Shown: piece by piece, positions 26,831 through 37,736 of the stretch | How the letters are laid out: the number at the start of each line of letters is the position of its first letter | Numbering within the stretch: position 1 is the first letter of the stretch | Assembly: GCF_003595175.1 (NCBI RefSeq) | Contig: NZ_CP032419.1 | Coordinates: 4,340,001 to 4,404,000 of the forward strand | Source: Pseudomonas cavernae | GTDB lineage: Bacteria; Pseudomonadota; Gammaproteobacteria; Pseudomonadales; Pseudomonadaceae | DNA: 64,000 bases | Direction of reading: 5' to 3' | Position numbers and translations under genes: made by a program | The notes under the pieces: generated by a model | What the model was told of the DNA's origin: nothing | What the model saw: only the letters and a program-made list of their open reading frames with translations | The model's database searches: none

Positions 26831-27072
26831 GTCCTTTCAATCAGCGAATTCAGAGTTCTGACCACAGCCCCGCGGCGGGGTGCCGTCAGCCCAGGCACTA
26901 TAAGGCAAGCAGGCGGCGATACGCAGCCGCGGGCGGGCAAACTTTGAGTGGGCGCGGATGGCGCCAGCGACAACCGCACAATTCAGTTAAGGCACTATCG
27001 TACCGTCTCGACATCAGTGATAGCATCGAGCCATCATCGCATCAGCCCGGCCACAGAATAAGAAGTCAAACC

Positions 27073-28689
27073 ATGACCGAAGCCGAAGACCCCAGCCACA
27101 ACCGCCTCAAGCATCACTTCGCCCAGCGCGTGATCCACCAGGCGCGCCAGGTGCTGGAGGTCTGGCAGCGCCTGCAGCAGCGCGAGTGGAACACCGCCGA
27201 CATGGCCGCCCTCAATGACGCCAATCTGGGTCTGCTGCGCTATGCCGAGCGCTTCGGGCAGGCCGAGCACGCTCGCCTGGCCGGCGACATCGACCGCAGC
27301 CTGCAGGCGGTGCTGGCCAACCGCGGGCGCCTGAGCAGCGACCTGATCAGCGCCCTCAGCCAGGCCATGCAACGCCTGTCGCGCACCGGCCTACGGCATG
27401 GCGACCAGTTCGAGCAGACCTTCCTGCCACCGCTGCGCAAGCCGGTGTACCTGGCCCTGCAGGATCTCGAGCGCGCCGAGCGCCTGGCCCAGCAGATGGA
27501 GTCCTTCGGCCTGATCGCCCAGCCGCTGGACAGCGCCGCGGCGTTCCACTCAGCCATGGCCGAGCGCCATCCGGCGGCCATCGTCATGGACGTCGACTTC
27601 GCCGGCCGCGGTTGCGGCCTGCAACTGGCGGAAACCCTGCAACAAGGCCTGGAGCAGAAGCTGCCGCTGCTGTTCTATAGCCACGAGGATACCGATGCGC
27701 CGACCCGCCTGGCCGCCGTGCGCGCCGGCGCCAAGGAGTTCTACTCCGCCAGCCTGGACGCCTCCAGCCTGATCGAACGGATCGAGATTCTCACCCACGC
27801 GGCCCACTACGAGCCCTACCGGGTGCTGGTCATCGACGACTCGCGAGCCCAGGCCTCCCACACCGAACGGGTGCTCAACAGCGCCGGGATCGTCACCCGC
27901 ACGCTCACCGAGCCGATCCAGGCGATGCTCGAACTGGCCGAATTTCAGCCCGACCTGATCATCCTCGACATGTACATGCCCGAGTGTAGCGGCACCGAGC
28001 TGGCCAAGGTGATCCGCCAGCACGACCGCCATGTCAGCGTGCCGATCATCTACCTGTCCGCCGAGGACGACCTCGACAAGCAGCTCGATGCCATGAGCGA
28101 GGCCGGCGACGACTTCCTCACCAAGCCGATCAAGCCGCGCCATCTGATCGCCACCGTGCGCACCCGCGCCGCCCGCGCACGCAGCCTCAAGGCGCGCATG
28201 GTGCGCGACAGCCTGACCGGCCTGTACAACCACACCCACACCCTGCAGTTGCTGGAAGACGCCAGTTCCTGGGCGCGCCGTGACGGCAAGCCGCTGAGCT
28301 TCGCCATGCTCGACATCGACCACTTCAAGAAGGTCAACGACACTTACGGCCACCCGATGGGCGACCGGGTGATCAAGAGCCTGGCGCTGTTCCTCAAGCA
28401 GCGCCTGCGCAAGAGCGACCATATCGGCCGCTACGGTGGCGAGGAGTTCGCCGTGGTGCTGCCGGACACCGACGCCGCCACCGCCGCCCGCCTGCTCGAC
28501 GAGATCCGTCGGCGCTTCGCCGCGATTCACTACCCGGCGCAACCGCACGACCTCAGCTGCACCTTCAGCGCCGGCATCGCCGAGCTCGGCGCGGGCGTGC
28601 ACAGCAGCAGCCTGGCCAAGTGCGCCGACCAGGCGCTGTATGCCGCCAAGCATGGCGGGCGCAACCGCGTGGCGATCTTCGCCGAATAA
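27073..28689 (+). CDS. gcbA: Diguanylate cyclase with two receiver-like domains (GcbA/AdcA homologue)
   Basis: 538 residues from ATG 27073. An N-terminal helical region (~1–120) precedes a receiver-like domain with D173 (AAIVMDVDFAG), a second receiver with phospho-acceptor D299 (LIILDMYMPE) and K in LTKPIKP, then a GGDEF domain with active motif GGEEF at 455–459. RKSD five residues before it is an inhibitory I-site. It makes cyclic di-GMP; in P. fluorescens and P. aeruginosa GcbA promotes initial attachment and affects dispersal. Order and position match PA4843. The upstream frame to 26944 is rejected because it has no ribosome site. Confidence 0.95.
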   Translation: MTEAEDPSHNRLKHHFAQRVIHQARQVLEVWQRLQQREWNTADMAALNDANLGLLRYAERFGQAEHARLAGDIDRSLQAVLANRGRLSSDLISALSQAMQRLSRTGLRHGDQFEQTFLPPLRKPVYLALQDLERAERLAQQMESFGLIAQPLDSAAAFHSAMAERHPAAIVMDVDFAGRGCGLQLAETLQQGLEQKLPLLFYSHEDTDAPTRLAAVRAGAKEFYSASLDASSLIERIEILTHAAHYEPYRVLVIDDSRAQASHTERVLNSAGIVTRTLTEPIQAMLELAEFQPDLIILDMYMPECSGTELAKVIRQHDRHVSVPIIYLSAEDDLDKQLDAMSEAGDDFLTKPIKPRHLIATVRTRAARARSLKARMVRDSLTGLYNHTHTLQLLEDASSWARRDGKPLSFAMLDIDHFKKVNDTYGHPMGDRVIKSLALFLKQRLRKSDHIGRYGGEEFAVVLPDTDAATAARLLDEIRRRFAAIHYPAQPHDLSCTFSAGIAELGAGVHSSSLAKCADQALYAAKHGGRNRVAIFAE

Positions 28690-28763
28690 CCCACGGCGTC
28701 ATCAGCCTGCAACAAAATCGCAATAGGCTCAGGGACTTATCATTAGGCTGTCGATGAAGTCCC

Positions 28764-30728
28764 ATGCGCCTGAAAGCCCTTACCAACCTCAACACCCTGT
28801 TGCTGGTGGCCGTCTGCCTGGCCCTCGGCACCACCCTCTGGTGGTCGCAGCGCGCGCTCGAGCGGCCGTATCAACTGCTGGCGCAGTACCTCGGCCTGTC
28901 GCAGCAGTTCCAGCAGCAGGTGGCCGGCAACATCGAGGCCTACCTGGGCAGCGGCGACGCCCTGCGTCACAGCGGCGCCAGTCAGGCGCTGGAACGCCTG
29001 GCGAGCGAGTTCGAACAGCTGCCGCCGGCGCTGGCCGGACAACTGCGCCCCAGCCTCGACGAATTGCGTCAGTTCAGCAGCGACGAGTTGCTCGCCGCCG
29101 GCAAGCTCGCCGGTGATCCGCAGGGCCTGCTGCTGCAGGCCGAGCGCGACATGGCCGGCAGCCTCGAGCAACTGCTGCAATACGCCGAAGCCAGCACCAG
29201 CGTCAGCGCCGCCGACTACCGCGCACCGCTGCTGCGCGCCGCCCAGCACCTGCTGCGCGTGAGCCATGCGCGCGACAAGCTGGTCAGCAGCGGCCGTGGC
29301 GAACTGCTCGCCGACCTCGAACGCGAACTGGCCGCCCTCGGCAAGCAGGCCGCCAGCCTCGACGCCCTGCCCTTGCTCGGCGTGCAGGCCAGCAGCGCCT
29401 CCGCCAGCGACGACTTCGCCGCGCTGATGGGCCTCGCCGACGCCGCGCAGAGCCAGCAGGCCGAGGACCGCGGCATCGCCCTCAAACGCGACTTCGCCAG
29501 CCTGCTCAAGCGCTACCCGGCGGAGCTGGCGCGCACCCGCGAGCTGATCCAGCGGCGCGGCGCACTGGCCGCCAGCGCCGCGGCCAAGGTCGCCGCCCTG
29601 CAGCAGGCGCTGCTGGCCGGCGAACCGGCGCTGCGCGCCGAACACACCCGCATCCAGAGCGAGGTACGCCTGCTGCAGGGCCTGATGATCGGCCTGATCC
29701 TGCTCATCGCGCTGACCATCGACCGCATTCAACGGCGTCTCGCCCGCCTCCTCGGCCAGCTGGTGCCGGCGCTCTCGGCCTGGGCCGAGGGCGACTTCGC
29801 CGCACCCATTCAGCTGCCGACCCGAACTCGCGAACTGCGCGATATCGAGGAGTCGCTGAACCGCCTGCGCCATTACCTGGTCGAGCTGGTCGGCACCATC
29901 CGCGGCCATGCCGAACAGGTCGCCGACAGCAGCCGCACCCTCGCCGACCTGAGCCACGGCCTGCACCGCGGCGCCGAACGCCAGGTCGGCGACACCGCAC
30001 AGATCCGCGACGCGCTCGGCGAGCTGGAGGCCACCATCCAGCAGGTCGCCGGCAACGCCAGCCAGGCCGCCGCCGCCAGCCGCGACGCCGATCGCGCCCT
30101 GGAACAGGGCCAGCAGGTCATCGGCCACAGTCTCGATGGCCTGCAGGCACTGGTCGGCGAGGTGCAGGGCAACGCCCAGGCCATCGAACGCCTGGCGGCG
30201 GAAACCGCGACCATCGACCAGGTATTGACGGTGATCCGCGGCATCGCCGAGCAGACCAACCTGCTCGCCCTGAATGCCGCCATCGAGGCCGCCCGCGCCG
30301 GCGAGATGGGCCGCGGCTTCGCCGTGGTCGCCGAGGAAGTGCGCTCGCTGGCCCTGCGCACCAGTGGCGCCACCGGCGAGATCCAGCAACTGATCGGTCG
30401 CCTGCAACAGGCCGCGCTGCAATCGCTGGCGGCCATGCGCAGCCAGGTCGCGCATGCCGAAGCCAGTGCCAGTCAGGCCGAGGCCGCCGACGGCGCCCTG
30501 GACGAGATAGTCGCGGCGATCCGCACCATCGCCAGCATGGCCGAACTGATCGCCGCCGCCACCGCCCAGCAGAGCGGCGCGGTCAGCGAGATCCGCGACC
30601 ACAGCGAACGCATCCACCAGCTCGGCGGCGCCAACCTCGAACGCATCGACCACGGCCGCGGCCAGGGCGAGCAACTGCTGCAACTGGGCAGCCGACTGCA
30701 TGCGGCGGTGCAGGCGTTCCGCCTGTAA
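28764..30728 (+). CDS. ctpL: Methyl-accepting chemotaxis protein (CtpL-like)
   Basis: 654 residues. TM1 (~8–27), a large all-helical periplasmic domain (~30–300), TM2 ([15 protein letters not shown], ~300–317), HAMP, and the MCP signalling domain with [20 protein letters not shown]. The helical bimodular-type sensor and the location directly after gcbA match P. aeruginosa CtpL (PA4844), a chemoreceptor reported for phosphate taxis and other ligands. Ligand specificity here is inferred by synteny only. It starts 74 bases after gcbA. Confidence 0.9.
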   Translation: MRLKALTNLNTLLLVAVCLALGTTLWWSQRALERPYQLLAQYLGLSQQFQQQVAGNIEAYLGSGDALRHSGASQALERLASEFEQLPPALAGQLRPSLDELRQFSSDELLAAGKLAGDPQGLLLQAERDMAGSLEQLLQYAEASTSVSAADYRAPLLRAAQHLLRVSHARDKLVSSGRGELLADLERELAALGKQAASLDALPLLGVQASSASASDDFAALMGLADAAQSQQAEDRGIALKRDFASLLKRYPAELARTRELIQRRGALAASAAAKVAALQQALLAGEPALRAEHTRIQSEVRLLQGLMIGLILLIALTIDRIQRRLARLLGQLVPALSAWAEGDFAAPIQLPTRTRELRDIEESLNRLRHYLVELVGTIRGHAEQVADSSRTLADLSHGLHRGAERQVGDTAQIRDALGELEATIQQVAGNASQAAAASRDADRALEQGQQVIGHSLDGLQALVGEVQGNAQAIERLAAETATIDQVLTVIRGIAEQTNLLALNAAIEAARAGEMGRGFAVVAEEVRSLALRTSGATGEIQQLIGRLQQAALQSLAAMRSQVAHAEASASQAEAADGALDEIVAAIRTIASMAELIAAATAQQSGAVSEIRDHSERIHQLGGANLERIDHGRGQGEQLLQLGSRLHAAVQAFRL

Positions 30729-30782
30729 CCGCCCTCACCCATTGGGGAGACGCCTGCATGGATGCAGAAGCCGAAGTCTCAC

Positions 30783-30884
30783 GTAGGCTGGGTTAGCCGA
30801 AGACGTAACCCACCAACCGGCCGCCAGGCCGGCAATGGCGGAAGCATCGATGGTGGGTTACACCGCTACGCGGCTAACCCACCC
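30783..30884. repeat. REP-like pair, GGTTAGCC/GTAACCCACC flavour
   Basis: GTAGGCTGGGTTAGCCGAAG at 30783 folds onto GTAACCCACC. An inverted partner GGTGGGTTACACCGC…GGCTAACCCACC ends at ~30884. A fourth hairpin flavour with the same GTAG head; relatives lie at 59634–59702. Confidence 0.7.
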
Positions 30885-31016
30885 GGAAAAACTGCAGCGT
30901 GCCGAAAATGCGCAGATCGGGACGACGACGAATGGAAACATCCTGCGCCCAATCGTCACCCCCGCCGCCGCGGCGACTTGGTTATCATGCCCATACTCTC
31001 GCCGCCTGGACCGATC

Positions 31017-32753
31017 ATGCGCCGCCTGCTGCCCCTGCTTCTGCTGTTGCTCGCCCTGCCCGCCACCGCCGGCCTGTTCGACAAGCGCCCCAACCCCGAG
31101 CTGGGCGCGCCGCTGAACAACAGCGCCGACTTCCTGCCGGTACGCGAGGCGTTCCGCCTGAGCCTGGTCGAGAGCACGCCGCAAGCGGTGAAGCTGCGCT
31201 TCGTCGCCGCCGACGGCTATTACCTCTATCGCCACCGTTTCCAGTTCCGCGTCGAACCCAGCGACCTGGCCGCCGGCACCGCGCAATTACCGCCCGGCGA
31301 ACCCAAGACCGACCAGTACTTCGGCGATGTCGAGGTCTACCATGGCGTGCTGGATGTCGAACTGCCGCTGAACAACCCCTACAACCTGCCCTTCAGCCTG
31401 CGCGTGACCTACCAGGGCTGCGCCGACAAGGGCCTGTGCTATCCGCCGGAAACCGAAGTGCTCAACGTCGGCGACGTCGCCAGCGCCCCGCCCGCGGCGT
31501 CCACCGAGCAGGCGGGTTGGAGCTGGCACAGCCTGGCGCTGTTCTTCCTCGCCGGTCTCGGCCTGACCTTCACCCCCTGCGTGCTGCCGATGCTGCCGAT
31601 CCTCTCCGGCGTGGTGCTGCGCGGCCAGGTCGGCGGGCTGCGCGGCTTCAGCCTGGCGCTGGCCTATGTGCTGCCGATGGCGGCCTGCTTCGCCCTGCTC
31701 GGCGCACTGATGGGCGTGTTCGGCGCCGAACTGAACCTCCAGGCGCGCCTGCAGTCGGCCTGGGTGCTGGTGCCGTTCGCGGCCTTCTTCGTGCTGTTCG
31801 CCCTGGCCATGTTCGGCGTCTACGAACTGCGCCTGCCGCGCGTCATCCGCGAACCGCTGGAACGCCTGGCCGGCCACACCGGCGGCAGCTCGCTGTGGGG
31901 CGCGGCAGCACTCGGCGCGGTCTCCAGCCTGCTGGTCTCGCCCTGCGTATCGGCACCGCTGGCCGGGGCGCTGCTGTATATCAGCGCCAGCGGCGATGCC
32001 CTCGGCGGCGGCCTCAAGCTGCTCGCCCTCGGCCTCGGCATGGGTGCGCCGCTGGTGCTGTTCGCCAGCGGCGGCGGCGCCCTGCTGCCGAAGAGCGGCA
32101 GCTGGATGGTCGCGGTACGCAACGCCTTCGGCGTGCTGCTGCTGGCGGTCGCGGTGTGGATGCTCGAACGCGTCCTGCCCGGTCCGCTGACCCTGGCGCT
32201 GTGGGCGCTGCTGGCCGCCGGGGTGGCGCTGTTTCTCGGCCGCTGGGCCTTGTGCCAGCGCACCGGCCGGCGCACCGGCGCTCTGCTGTGCAGCCTGCTG
32301 TTGCTCGGCTATGCCGGCGCCGCCAGCTTCGGCGCCGTGCGCGGCGGCTCCGACCCGCTGCGCCCCTGGGCGGCAGCCTTGCCGACCGGCGCCTGGCAGA
32401 CCCTGAGCAGCCCCGCCGAACTGCAGCGCAGCCTGGCCGCGGCCAAAGCCGCCGGCCAGCCGCTGCTGCTCGACTGGTACGCCGACTGGTGCATCAGTTG
32501 CAAGGTGATCGAGCGCGAGGTGTTCGGCGCCGCCCAGGTCAATAGCCAGCTCGGCGGCTATCGTCTGATCCGCTTCGACATGACCGCCAGCACGCCGGAG
32601 CAGCGCGCCCTGCTCGACCGCTACAAACTGTTCGGGCCGCCGGCCATCCTGTTCTTCGCCGCCAATGGTGACGAATGGACGGATTTGCGTGTCGTAGGTG
32701 AGATCGATGCCGACGACTTCGCCGCCCGGCTGCACAAAGCCGCGGCGCGATAG
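31017..32753 (+). CDS. dsbD: Thiol:disulfide interchange protein DsbD
   Basis: 578 residues from ATG 31017, which starts the signal peptide MRRLLPLLLLLLALPATA directly. Order: the periplasmic alpha domain (~20–150, cysteines in GCADKGLCYPP), an eight-helix membrane domain with redox cysteines in FTPCVLPM and SPCVSAPLAG, and a periplasmic thioredoxin-like gamma domain with WC492ISC495K. It moves electrons from cytoplasmic thioredoxin to periplasmic DsbC/DsbG and cytochrome c maturation. Upstream ATGs at 30987 and earlier would spoil the signal sequence. Confidence 0.96.
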   Translation: MRRLLPLLLLLLALPATAGLFDKRPNPELGAPLNNSADFLPVREAFRLSLVESTPQAVKLRFVAADGYYLYRHRFQFRVEPSDLAAGTAQLPPGEPKTDQYFGDVEVYHGVLDVELPLNNPYNLPFSLRVTYQGCADKGLCYPPETEVLNVGDVASAPPAASTEQAGWSWHSLALFFLAGLGLTFTPCVLPMLPILSGVVLRGQVGGLRGFSLALAYVLPMAACFALLGALMGVFGAELNLQARLQSAWVLVPFAAFFVLFALAMFGVYELRLPRVIREPLERLAGHTGGSSLWGAAALGAVSSLLVSPCVSAPLAGALLYISASGDALGGGLKLLALGLGMGAPLVLFASGGGALLPKSGSWMVAVRNAFGVLLLAVAVWMLERVLPGPLTLALWALLAAGVALFLGRWALCQRTGRRTGALLCSLLLLGYAGAASFGAVRGGSDPLRPWAAALPTGAWQTLSSPAELQRSLAAAKAAGQPLLLDWYADWCISCKVIEREVFGAAQVNSQLGGYRLIRFDMTASTPEQRALLDRYKLFGPPAILFFAANGDEWTDLRVVGEIDADDFAARLHKAAAR

Positions 32754-32865
32754 TCATAGTTTTGCGATAAAAAGCAGCTATCGTGTCGGCTACGGTTGAC
32801 AACTGGACAGTCTTTTCCAGTCTCCGGCATAGTCCGGCGCAGCCTGCACACTAAGGAAACAGCTG

Positions 32866-33309
32866 ATGGCCACCCTATTGGTCCTCCATGGGCCCAATCT
32901 CAATCTGCTCGGCACCCGCGAGCCAGGCGTCTACGGCGCAGTCACCCTCGACCAGATCAATCAGGATCTCGAGCAGCGTGCCCGCGCTGCTGGCCATCAT
33001 CTGCTCTATCTACAGAGCAACGCCGAGTACGAGCTGATCGAGCGAATTCACGCCGCCAGAAGCGAAGGTGTCGACTTTATCCTGATCAATCCCGCCGCGT
33101 TCACGCATACCAGCGTTGCATTACGTGACGCGTTGCTGGCGGTGAGCATCCCATTCATCGAAGTGCACCTGTCCAACGTGCACAAACGTGAACCTTTCCG
33201 CCATCACTCCTACTTCTCCGACGTTGCGGTGGGAGTGATCTGCGGCCTTGGCGCCAGTGGTTATCGACTGGCCCTGGAGGCCGCCCTGGAACAACTGGGC
33301 GCTTCGTGA
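32866..33309 (+). CDS. aroQ: 3-dehydroquinate dehydratase, type II
   Basis: 147 residues, the standard length. The N-terminal signature [21 protein letters not shown] carries the catalytic Tyr (flexible loop); [28 protein letters not shown] and [18 protein letters not shown] complete the active site. Third step of the shikimate pathway. AAGGA lies 9 bases upstream. It precedes accBC, as in most gamma-proteobacteria, and is probably co-transcribed with them (60-bp gap). Confidence 0.98.
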   Translation: MATLLVLHGPNLNLLGTREPGVYGAVTLDQINQDLEQRARAAGHHLLYLQSNAEYELIERIHAARSEGVDFILINPAAFTHTSVALRDALLAVSIPFIEVHLSNVHKREPFRHHSYFSDVAVGVICGLGASGYRLALEAALEQLGAS

Positions 33310-33369
33310 AAACAGTTTTCCAATAGACGCCGCGAACACCCCTGAACAGACCTTGGGAGTTGATGCTTA

Positions 33370-33822
33370 ATGGATATTCGTAAAGTCAAGAAACTGATCG
33401 AACTGCTGGAAGAGTCCGGTATCGACGAACTGGAGATCCGCGAGGGCGAAGAGTCCGTGCGCATCAGCCGCCACGGCAAACAAAGCTACGCGGCCCAGCC
33501 GGTGTACGCCGCCCCGGCCCCGCTCGCCGCCCCGGTTGCCGCCGCTCCAGCCGCCGAAGCCGCTGCGCCGGCTGCCGCCAAGCTGAACGGCCACGTGGTG
33601 CGTTCGCCGATGGTCGGCACCTTCTACCGCGCCGCCTCGCCGACCTCGGCCAACTTCGTCGAAGTCGGTCAGAGCGTGAAGAAAGGCGAGATCCTGTGCA
33701 TCGTTGAAGCGATGAAGATGATGAACCACATCGAGGCGGAAGCCAGCGGCGTGATCGAATCCATCCTGGTTGATAACGGCCAGCCGGTGGAATACGACCA
33801 GCCGATGTTCACCATCGTTTGA
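33370..33822 (+). CDS. accB: Biotin carboxyl carrier protein of acetyl-CoA carboxylase
   Basis: 150 residues. The N-terminal domain [18 protein letters not shown] is followed by an Ala/Pro-rich linker (~41–71) and a biotinyl domain with the biotinylated K116 in [11 protein letters not shown]. It carries the carboxyl group between AccC and AccAD in malonyl-CoA synthesis. The GGGAG site lies 13 bases before the chosen ATG. accC begins 17 bases downstream. Confidence 0.98.
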   Translation: MDIRKVKKLIELLEESGIDELEIREGEESVRISRHGKQSYAAQPVYAAPAPLAAPVAAAPAAEAAAPAAAKLNGHVVRSPMVGTFYRAASPTSANFVEVGQSVKKGEILCIVEAMKMMNHIEAEASGVIESILVDNGQPVEYDQPMFTIV

Positions 33823-33839
33823 TGCGCGGGGAGCCTGCG

Positions 33840-35189
33840 ATGCTGGAAAAAGTACTGATCGCCAACCGCGGCGAGATCGCCCTGCGCATCCTGCGCGCCT
33901 GCAAGGAGCTGGGCATCAAGACCGTGGCGGTGTACTCCACGGCCGACCGCGACCTGATGCACCTGGGCCTGGCCGACGAGACGGTGTGCATCGGCCCGGC
34001 GCCGGGTGCGCAGTCCTACCTGCACATTCCGGCGATCATCGCCGCCGCCGAAGTCACCGGCGCCACGGCGATCCACCCGGGCTACGGTTTCCTCGCCGAG
34101 AACGCCGACTTCGCCGAGCAAGTGGAGAAATCCGGCTTCGCCTTCATCGGCCCGAAAGCCGAGACCATTCGCCTGATGGGCGACAAGGTGTCCGCCAAGG
34201 ACGCCATGAAACGGGCCGGCGTGCCGACCGTACCGGGCTCCGACGGGCCGCTGCCGGAAGACGAAGAAACCGCGCTGGCGATTGGCCGTGAAGTCGGTTA
34301 TCCGGTGATCATCAAGGCTGCCGGTGGTGGTGGTGGTCGCGGCATGCGCGTGGTGTACGACGCGGAAGAGCTGATCAAGTCGGCCAAGCTGACCCGCACC
34401 GAAGCCGGCGCGGCGTTCGGCAACCCGATGGTCTACCTGGAAAAGTTCCTCACCAACCCACGTCACGTGGAAGTGCAGGTACTGTCCGACGGCCAGGGCA
34501 ACGCCATCCACCTCGGTGATCGCGACTGCTCGCTGCAACGCCGCCACCAGAAGGTCCTGGAAGAAGCGCCAGCACCCGGCATCGACGAAGGCGCCCGCCA
34601 GGAAGTCTTCGCCCGCTGCGTCAAGGCCTGCATCGACATCGGTTACCGTGGCGCCGGCACCTTCGAGTTCCTCTACGAGAACGGCCGCTTCTACTTCATC
34701 GAGATGAACACCCGCGTGCAGGTGGAGCATCCGGTGTCGGAGATGGTCACCGGCATCGACATCGTCAAGGAAATGCTCAGCATCGCCGCCGGCAACAAGC
34801 TGTCGATCAAGCAGGAAGATGTGGTGATCCGCGGCCACGCCCTGGAATGCCGGATCAACGCGGAAGACCCTTCGACCTTCATGCCGAGCCCCGGCAAGGT
34901 CAAGCACTTCCACGCCCCGGGCGGCAATGGCGTGCGCGTCGACTCACACCTGTACAGCGGTTACAGCGTGCCGCCGAACTACGACTCGCTGATCGGCAAG
35001 CTGATCACTTACGGCGCCACCCGCGAGGAAGCCATGGCACGCATGCGCAATGCCCTGGACGAGATCGTGGTCGACGGGATCAAGACCAACATCCCACTGC
35101 ACCGCGACCTGACCCGCGACAAGGGTTTCTGCCAAGGCGGCGTCAACATCCATTACCTGGAAAAGAAACTGGGTATGGACAAGCACTGA
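33840..35189 (+). CDS. accC: Acetyl-CoA carboxylase biotin carboxylase subunit
   Basis: 449 residues, exactly the usual length. An ATP-grasp enzyme that carboxylates biotin on AccB using bicarbonate and ATP. Seen: [20 protein letters not shown] at the N-terminus, the glycine-rich ATP loop [25 protein letters not shown] and the C-terminal biotin carboxylase domain. The start [11 protein letters not shown] at 33840 is preferred over ATG 33819, which overlaps accB; GGGGAG precedes it. A hairpin terminator follows. Confidence 0.98.
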   Translation: MLEKVLIANRGEIALRILRACKELGIKTVAVYSTADRDLMHLGLADETVCIGPAPGAQSYLHIPAIIAAAEVTGATAIHPGYGFLAENADFAEQVEKSGFAFIGPKAETIRLMGDKVSAKDAMKRAGVPTVPGSDGPLPEDEETALAIGREVGYPVIIKAAGGGGGRGMRVVYDAEELIKSAKLTRTEAGAAFGNPMVYLEKFLTNPRHVEVQVLSDGQGNAIHLGDRDCSLQRRHQKVLEEAPAPGIDEGARQEVFARCVKACIDIGYRGAGTFEFLYENGRFYFIEMNTRVQVEHPVSEMVTGIDIVKEMLSIAAGNKLSIKQEDVVIRGHALECRINAEDPSTFMPSPGKVKHFHAPGGNGVRVDSHLYSGYSVPPNYDSLIGKLITYGATREEAMARMRNALDEIVVDGIKTNIPLHRDLTRDKGFCQGGVNIHYLEKKLGMDKH

Positions 35190-35208
35190 GTGCTGCTCCG
35201 CTCCACCC

Positions 35209-35240
35209 CACGGGCTGCCTTCGGGCGGCCCGTGTGCTTT
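35209..35240 (+). terminator. Intrinsic terminator after accC
   Basis: Stem CACGGGCTGCC / GGCGGCCCGTG (one G·U) with a TTCG tetraloop, then a short TGCTTT tract. It closes the aroQ–accB–accC unit. Confidence 0.75.
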
Positions 35241-35322
35241 GTAGCGGCGCCGCCGGTAGCCGCTCAGCCGACGCTGCAGTAAGCTTGCCCGCCTTCGGCC
35301 ATACGCGTTCATGAGGTTGCCC

Positions 35323-36201
35323 ATGCCCTGGTTACAAGTCCGTCTCGCCATCACCCCGGAGCAAGCGGAAACCTACGAAGACGCCCTGCTCGAAGTCGGC
35401 GCCGTGTCGGTGACCTTCATGGACGCCGAAGACCAGCCGATCTTCGAGCCGGATCTGGGCACCACGCCGCTGTGGACACACACCCATCTGCTCGCCCTGT
35501 TCGAGGCGGACACCGATGCAGCCAGCCTGCTCGCCCACCTGCAGCTGCTGACCGGTGCCGCGCTGCCGGCGCATCAGGTCGAGCGCATCGAGGACCAGGA
35601 CTGGGAACGCAGCTGGATGGACAACTTCCAGCCCATGCGCTTCGGCCGCCGCCTGTGGATAGTGCCGAGCTGGCACGCGGCGCCCGAGCCAGAGGCGGTC
35701 AACCTGCTGCTCGACCCCGGCCTGGCCTTCGGCACCGGCACCCACCCGACCACCGCGCTGTGCCTGGAATGGCTGGATGCCCAGGACCTGAACGGCCGCA
35801 CCGTGATCGACTTCGGCTGCGGCTCCGGCATCCTCGCCATCGCCGCCCTGTTGCTGGGCGCGCAACAGGCAGTCGGCACCGATATCGACCCGCAAGCCCT
35901 CGAAGCCTCGCGCGACAACGCCGGACGCAACGGCATCGAGCCGGCCCGCTTCCCACTCTATCTGCCCGCCGACCTGCCGCCACAACCGGCGCAAGTAGTG
36001 GTCGCCAACATCCTCGCCGGCCCGCTGGTGCAGCTGGCCACGCAGATTACCAGCCTGGTGCAGCCGGGTGGTTTGCTGGCCCTGTCCGGCATCCTCGCCG
36101 AACAGGCCGAGGAAGTCCGCGCCGCCTACAGTCAGGCCTTCGACCTCGACCCCACCGCCGAGAAAGACGGCTGGGTACGCCTCAGCGGCCGCCGCCGCTG
36201 A
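35323..36201 (+). CDS. prmA: Ribosomal protein L11 methyltransferase
   Basis: 292 residues. Class I SAM methyltransferase that trimethylates L11. The linker motif [20 protein letters not shown] and the SAM loop [20 protein letters not shown] are diagnostic, with [14 protein letters not shown] following. The start at 35323 ([11 protein letters not shown]) fits homologues; a frame from 35311 adds four residues without a better site. prmA follows accC as in other pseudomonads. Confidence 0.97.
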   Translation: MPWLQVRLAITPEQAETYEDALLEVGAVSVTFMDAEDQPIFEPDLGTTPLWTHTHLLALFEADTDAASLLAHLQLLTGAALPAHQVERIEDQDWERSWMDNFQPMRFGRRLWIVPSWHAAPEPEAVNLLLDPGLAFGTGTHPTTALCLEWLDAQDLNGRTVIDFGCGSGILAIAALLLGAQQAVGTDIDPQALEASRDNAGRNGIEPARFPLYLPADLPPQPAQVVVANILAGPLVQLATQITSLVQPGGLLALSGILAEQAEEVRAAYSQAFDLDPTAEKDGWVRLSGRRR

Positions 36202-36272
36202 GGCTCCATCCGCCCAGCGCCTTGAGTTAGACTAAACGCCGCAATTTGCCCCTCTGGACCGCCGGAACACCG

Positions 36273-37568
36273 ATGATCGACAGCTTCGTCACCCAATGCC
36301 CGCATTGCAGCACCAGCTTCCGCGTCACCCGCGCACAGCTCGGCGCCGCTCGTGGCGCCGTGCGGTGCGGGGCCTGCATGCAGGTGTTCAACGCCGGCCA
36401 GCAATTGCTGATCGACCAGCCAGGCGTGCTCGCCGAGCCAGCGCCGCTCAATCCGCCGGTGCCCAAGCCGGCCGCTCCCGCCAGCCCGGCGCCGGGCAGC
36501 AAGCCGCAGCCGCCCGCCGGCAAGAAGCCCGACGACACCCTGTGGATTCACGACGACCTCGATCTCGACAGCCTCGATCTCGACGAGGAGCTGGCCAAGC
36601 TGGAACGCCAGGAGCTGCAGCTGTCCCAGGAGTTCGTCGCCCTCGAGCGCGCACCCAAGCCGGCCGGGCGCCTGCTCGAGCCGCGCGAGGAAAGTGCCAG
36701 CGCGGCAGACGAAGCCTGGGCCGAGGCCCTGCTGCGCACGGAAAACGCCGGCAGCCCAGCGCCGCCAGCGACCAACCCGCCCCCCAGCAGCGCGCCGCCC
36801 GCCCTACCCGCCGCCGGCGAGGAGGCCGACGCACAGCCCGAGGTCAGTCGCCAGGAGCCATCGCTGGATCTGGATGCGGCGCCGGCGGAGGACGCCGACG
36901 AGCCAGCCCTCGGCCTCAGCGCCGCCCGCGACGAAGCGCAGGACGACGAAGAACTGGCCACGCAAACGCCGTTCTCGGCCCTGCCGCCGCCGAGCACAGC
37001 CGATCGCCAGCCCGCGCTGCACCACGGCAGCCTGAACAACCTCAGCGACGAACCGCTGCAGTTCGACTGGCAGCCGCCGAAAAAGCCCTGGGGCCGCTGG
37101 ATCGCCTGGACCCTGCTGACCCTGCTGGGCGCTGGCGCCCTGGCCGGTCAATACATCGCCTACCACTTCGATGAACTGGCCCGCCAGGACCAGTACCGCC
37201 CCTGGTTCGAGCAGTTGTGCCCGGACCTCGGCTGCAGCCTGCCGTCGAAGGTCGACATCGAGCTGATCAAGAGCAGCAACCTGGTGGTACGCAGCCATCC
37301 GGAATTCGCCGGCGCCTTGGTGGTCGACGCCATCCTCTACAACCGCGCGCCGTTCTCTCAGCCCTTCCCGCTACTGGAAATGCGCTTCGCCGATATCAAC
37401 GGCCAACTGCTCGCCAGCCGCCGCTTCAAACCCAGCGAATACCTTTCCGGCGAGCTGGCCGGACAGGCGGAGATGCCGCCGCAGACGCCGATTCACATCT
37501 CCTTGGACATCCTCGACCCGGGCACCCAGGCGGTGAACTACAGCCTCAGCTTCCACTCCCCGGAATAG
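36273..37568 (+). CDS. Zinc-ribbon (MJ0042) and DUF3426 membrane protein
   Basis: 431 residues from ATG 36273. An N-terminal zinc ribbon (TQCPHCSTSFRVTRAQLG, CGACMQVF, ~6–40) is followed by a long Pro/Ala/Glu-rich low-complexity region (~60–265), one transmembrane helix (~280–300, WIAWTLLTLLGAGALAGQY) and a C-terminal DUF3426 domain, probably periplasmic (~320–431). Function not established; the arrangement is conserved between prmA and dusB in Pseudomonas (PA4851-like). The low-complexity spacer should vary between species. Confidence 0.88.
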   Translation: MIDSFVTQCPHCSTSFRVTRAQLGAARGAVRCGACMQVFNAGQQLLIDQPGVLAEPAPLNPPVPKPAAPASPAPGSKPQPPAGKKPDDTLWIHDDLDLDSLDLDEELAKLERQELQLSQEFVALERAPKPAGRLLEPREESASAADEAWAEALLRTENAGSPAPPATNPPPSSAPPALPAAGEEADAQPEVSRQEPSLDLDAAPAEDADEPALGLSAARDEAQDDEELATQTPFSALPPPSTADRQPALHHGSLNNLSDEPLQFDWQPPKKPWGRWIAWTLLTLLGAGALAGQYIAYHFDELARQDQYRPWFEQLCPDLGCSLPSKVDIELIKSSNLVVRSHPEFAGALVVDAILYNRAPFSQPFPLLEMRFADINGQLLASRRFKPSEYLSGELAGQAEMPPQTPIHISLDILDPGTQAVNYSLSFHSPE

Positions 37569-37656
37569 CGCGGCGCCGTGCGCCGCGGGCGCTTGCCTAC
37601 GCTTAACAACTGCTGGCAATAAGTCCTCAGCTGTTCAGAATTTGTTCAAAACAGCC

Positions 37657-37685
37657 TTTATCCAGTCAGCGAGAGTGGGTATCAT
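37657..37685 (+). promoter_or_regulatory. Candidate sigma-70 promoter for dusB–fis
   Basis: TTTATC at 37657–37662 and TATCAT at 37680–37685 with a 17-base spacer, 51 bases before the dusB ATG. The -10 matches five of six consensus bases and the -35 is weak. In gamma-proteobacteria this promoter is growth-phase controlled and repressed by Fis; I see no unambiguous Fis sites by eye. Confidence 0.45.
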
Positions 37686-37736
37686 GCCCACCCTTTTCGC
37701 ACTCAACAGATCCGGCCCCACAGGCAGGGAAGACCC

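Noticed and set aside
28743..30701. Minus-strand 652-codon frame opposite ctpL
   Set aside because: Mirror of the chemoreceptor's repetitive Ala/Leu/Gln helices; no recognisable family.
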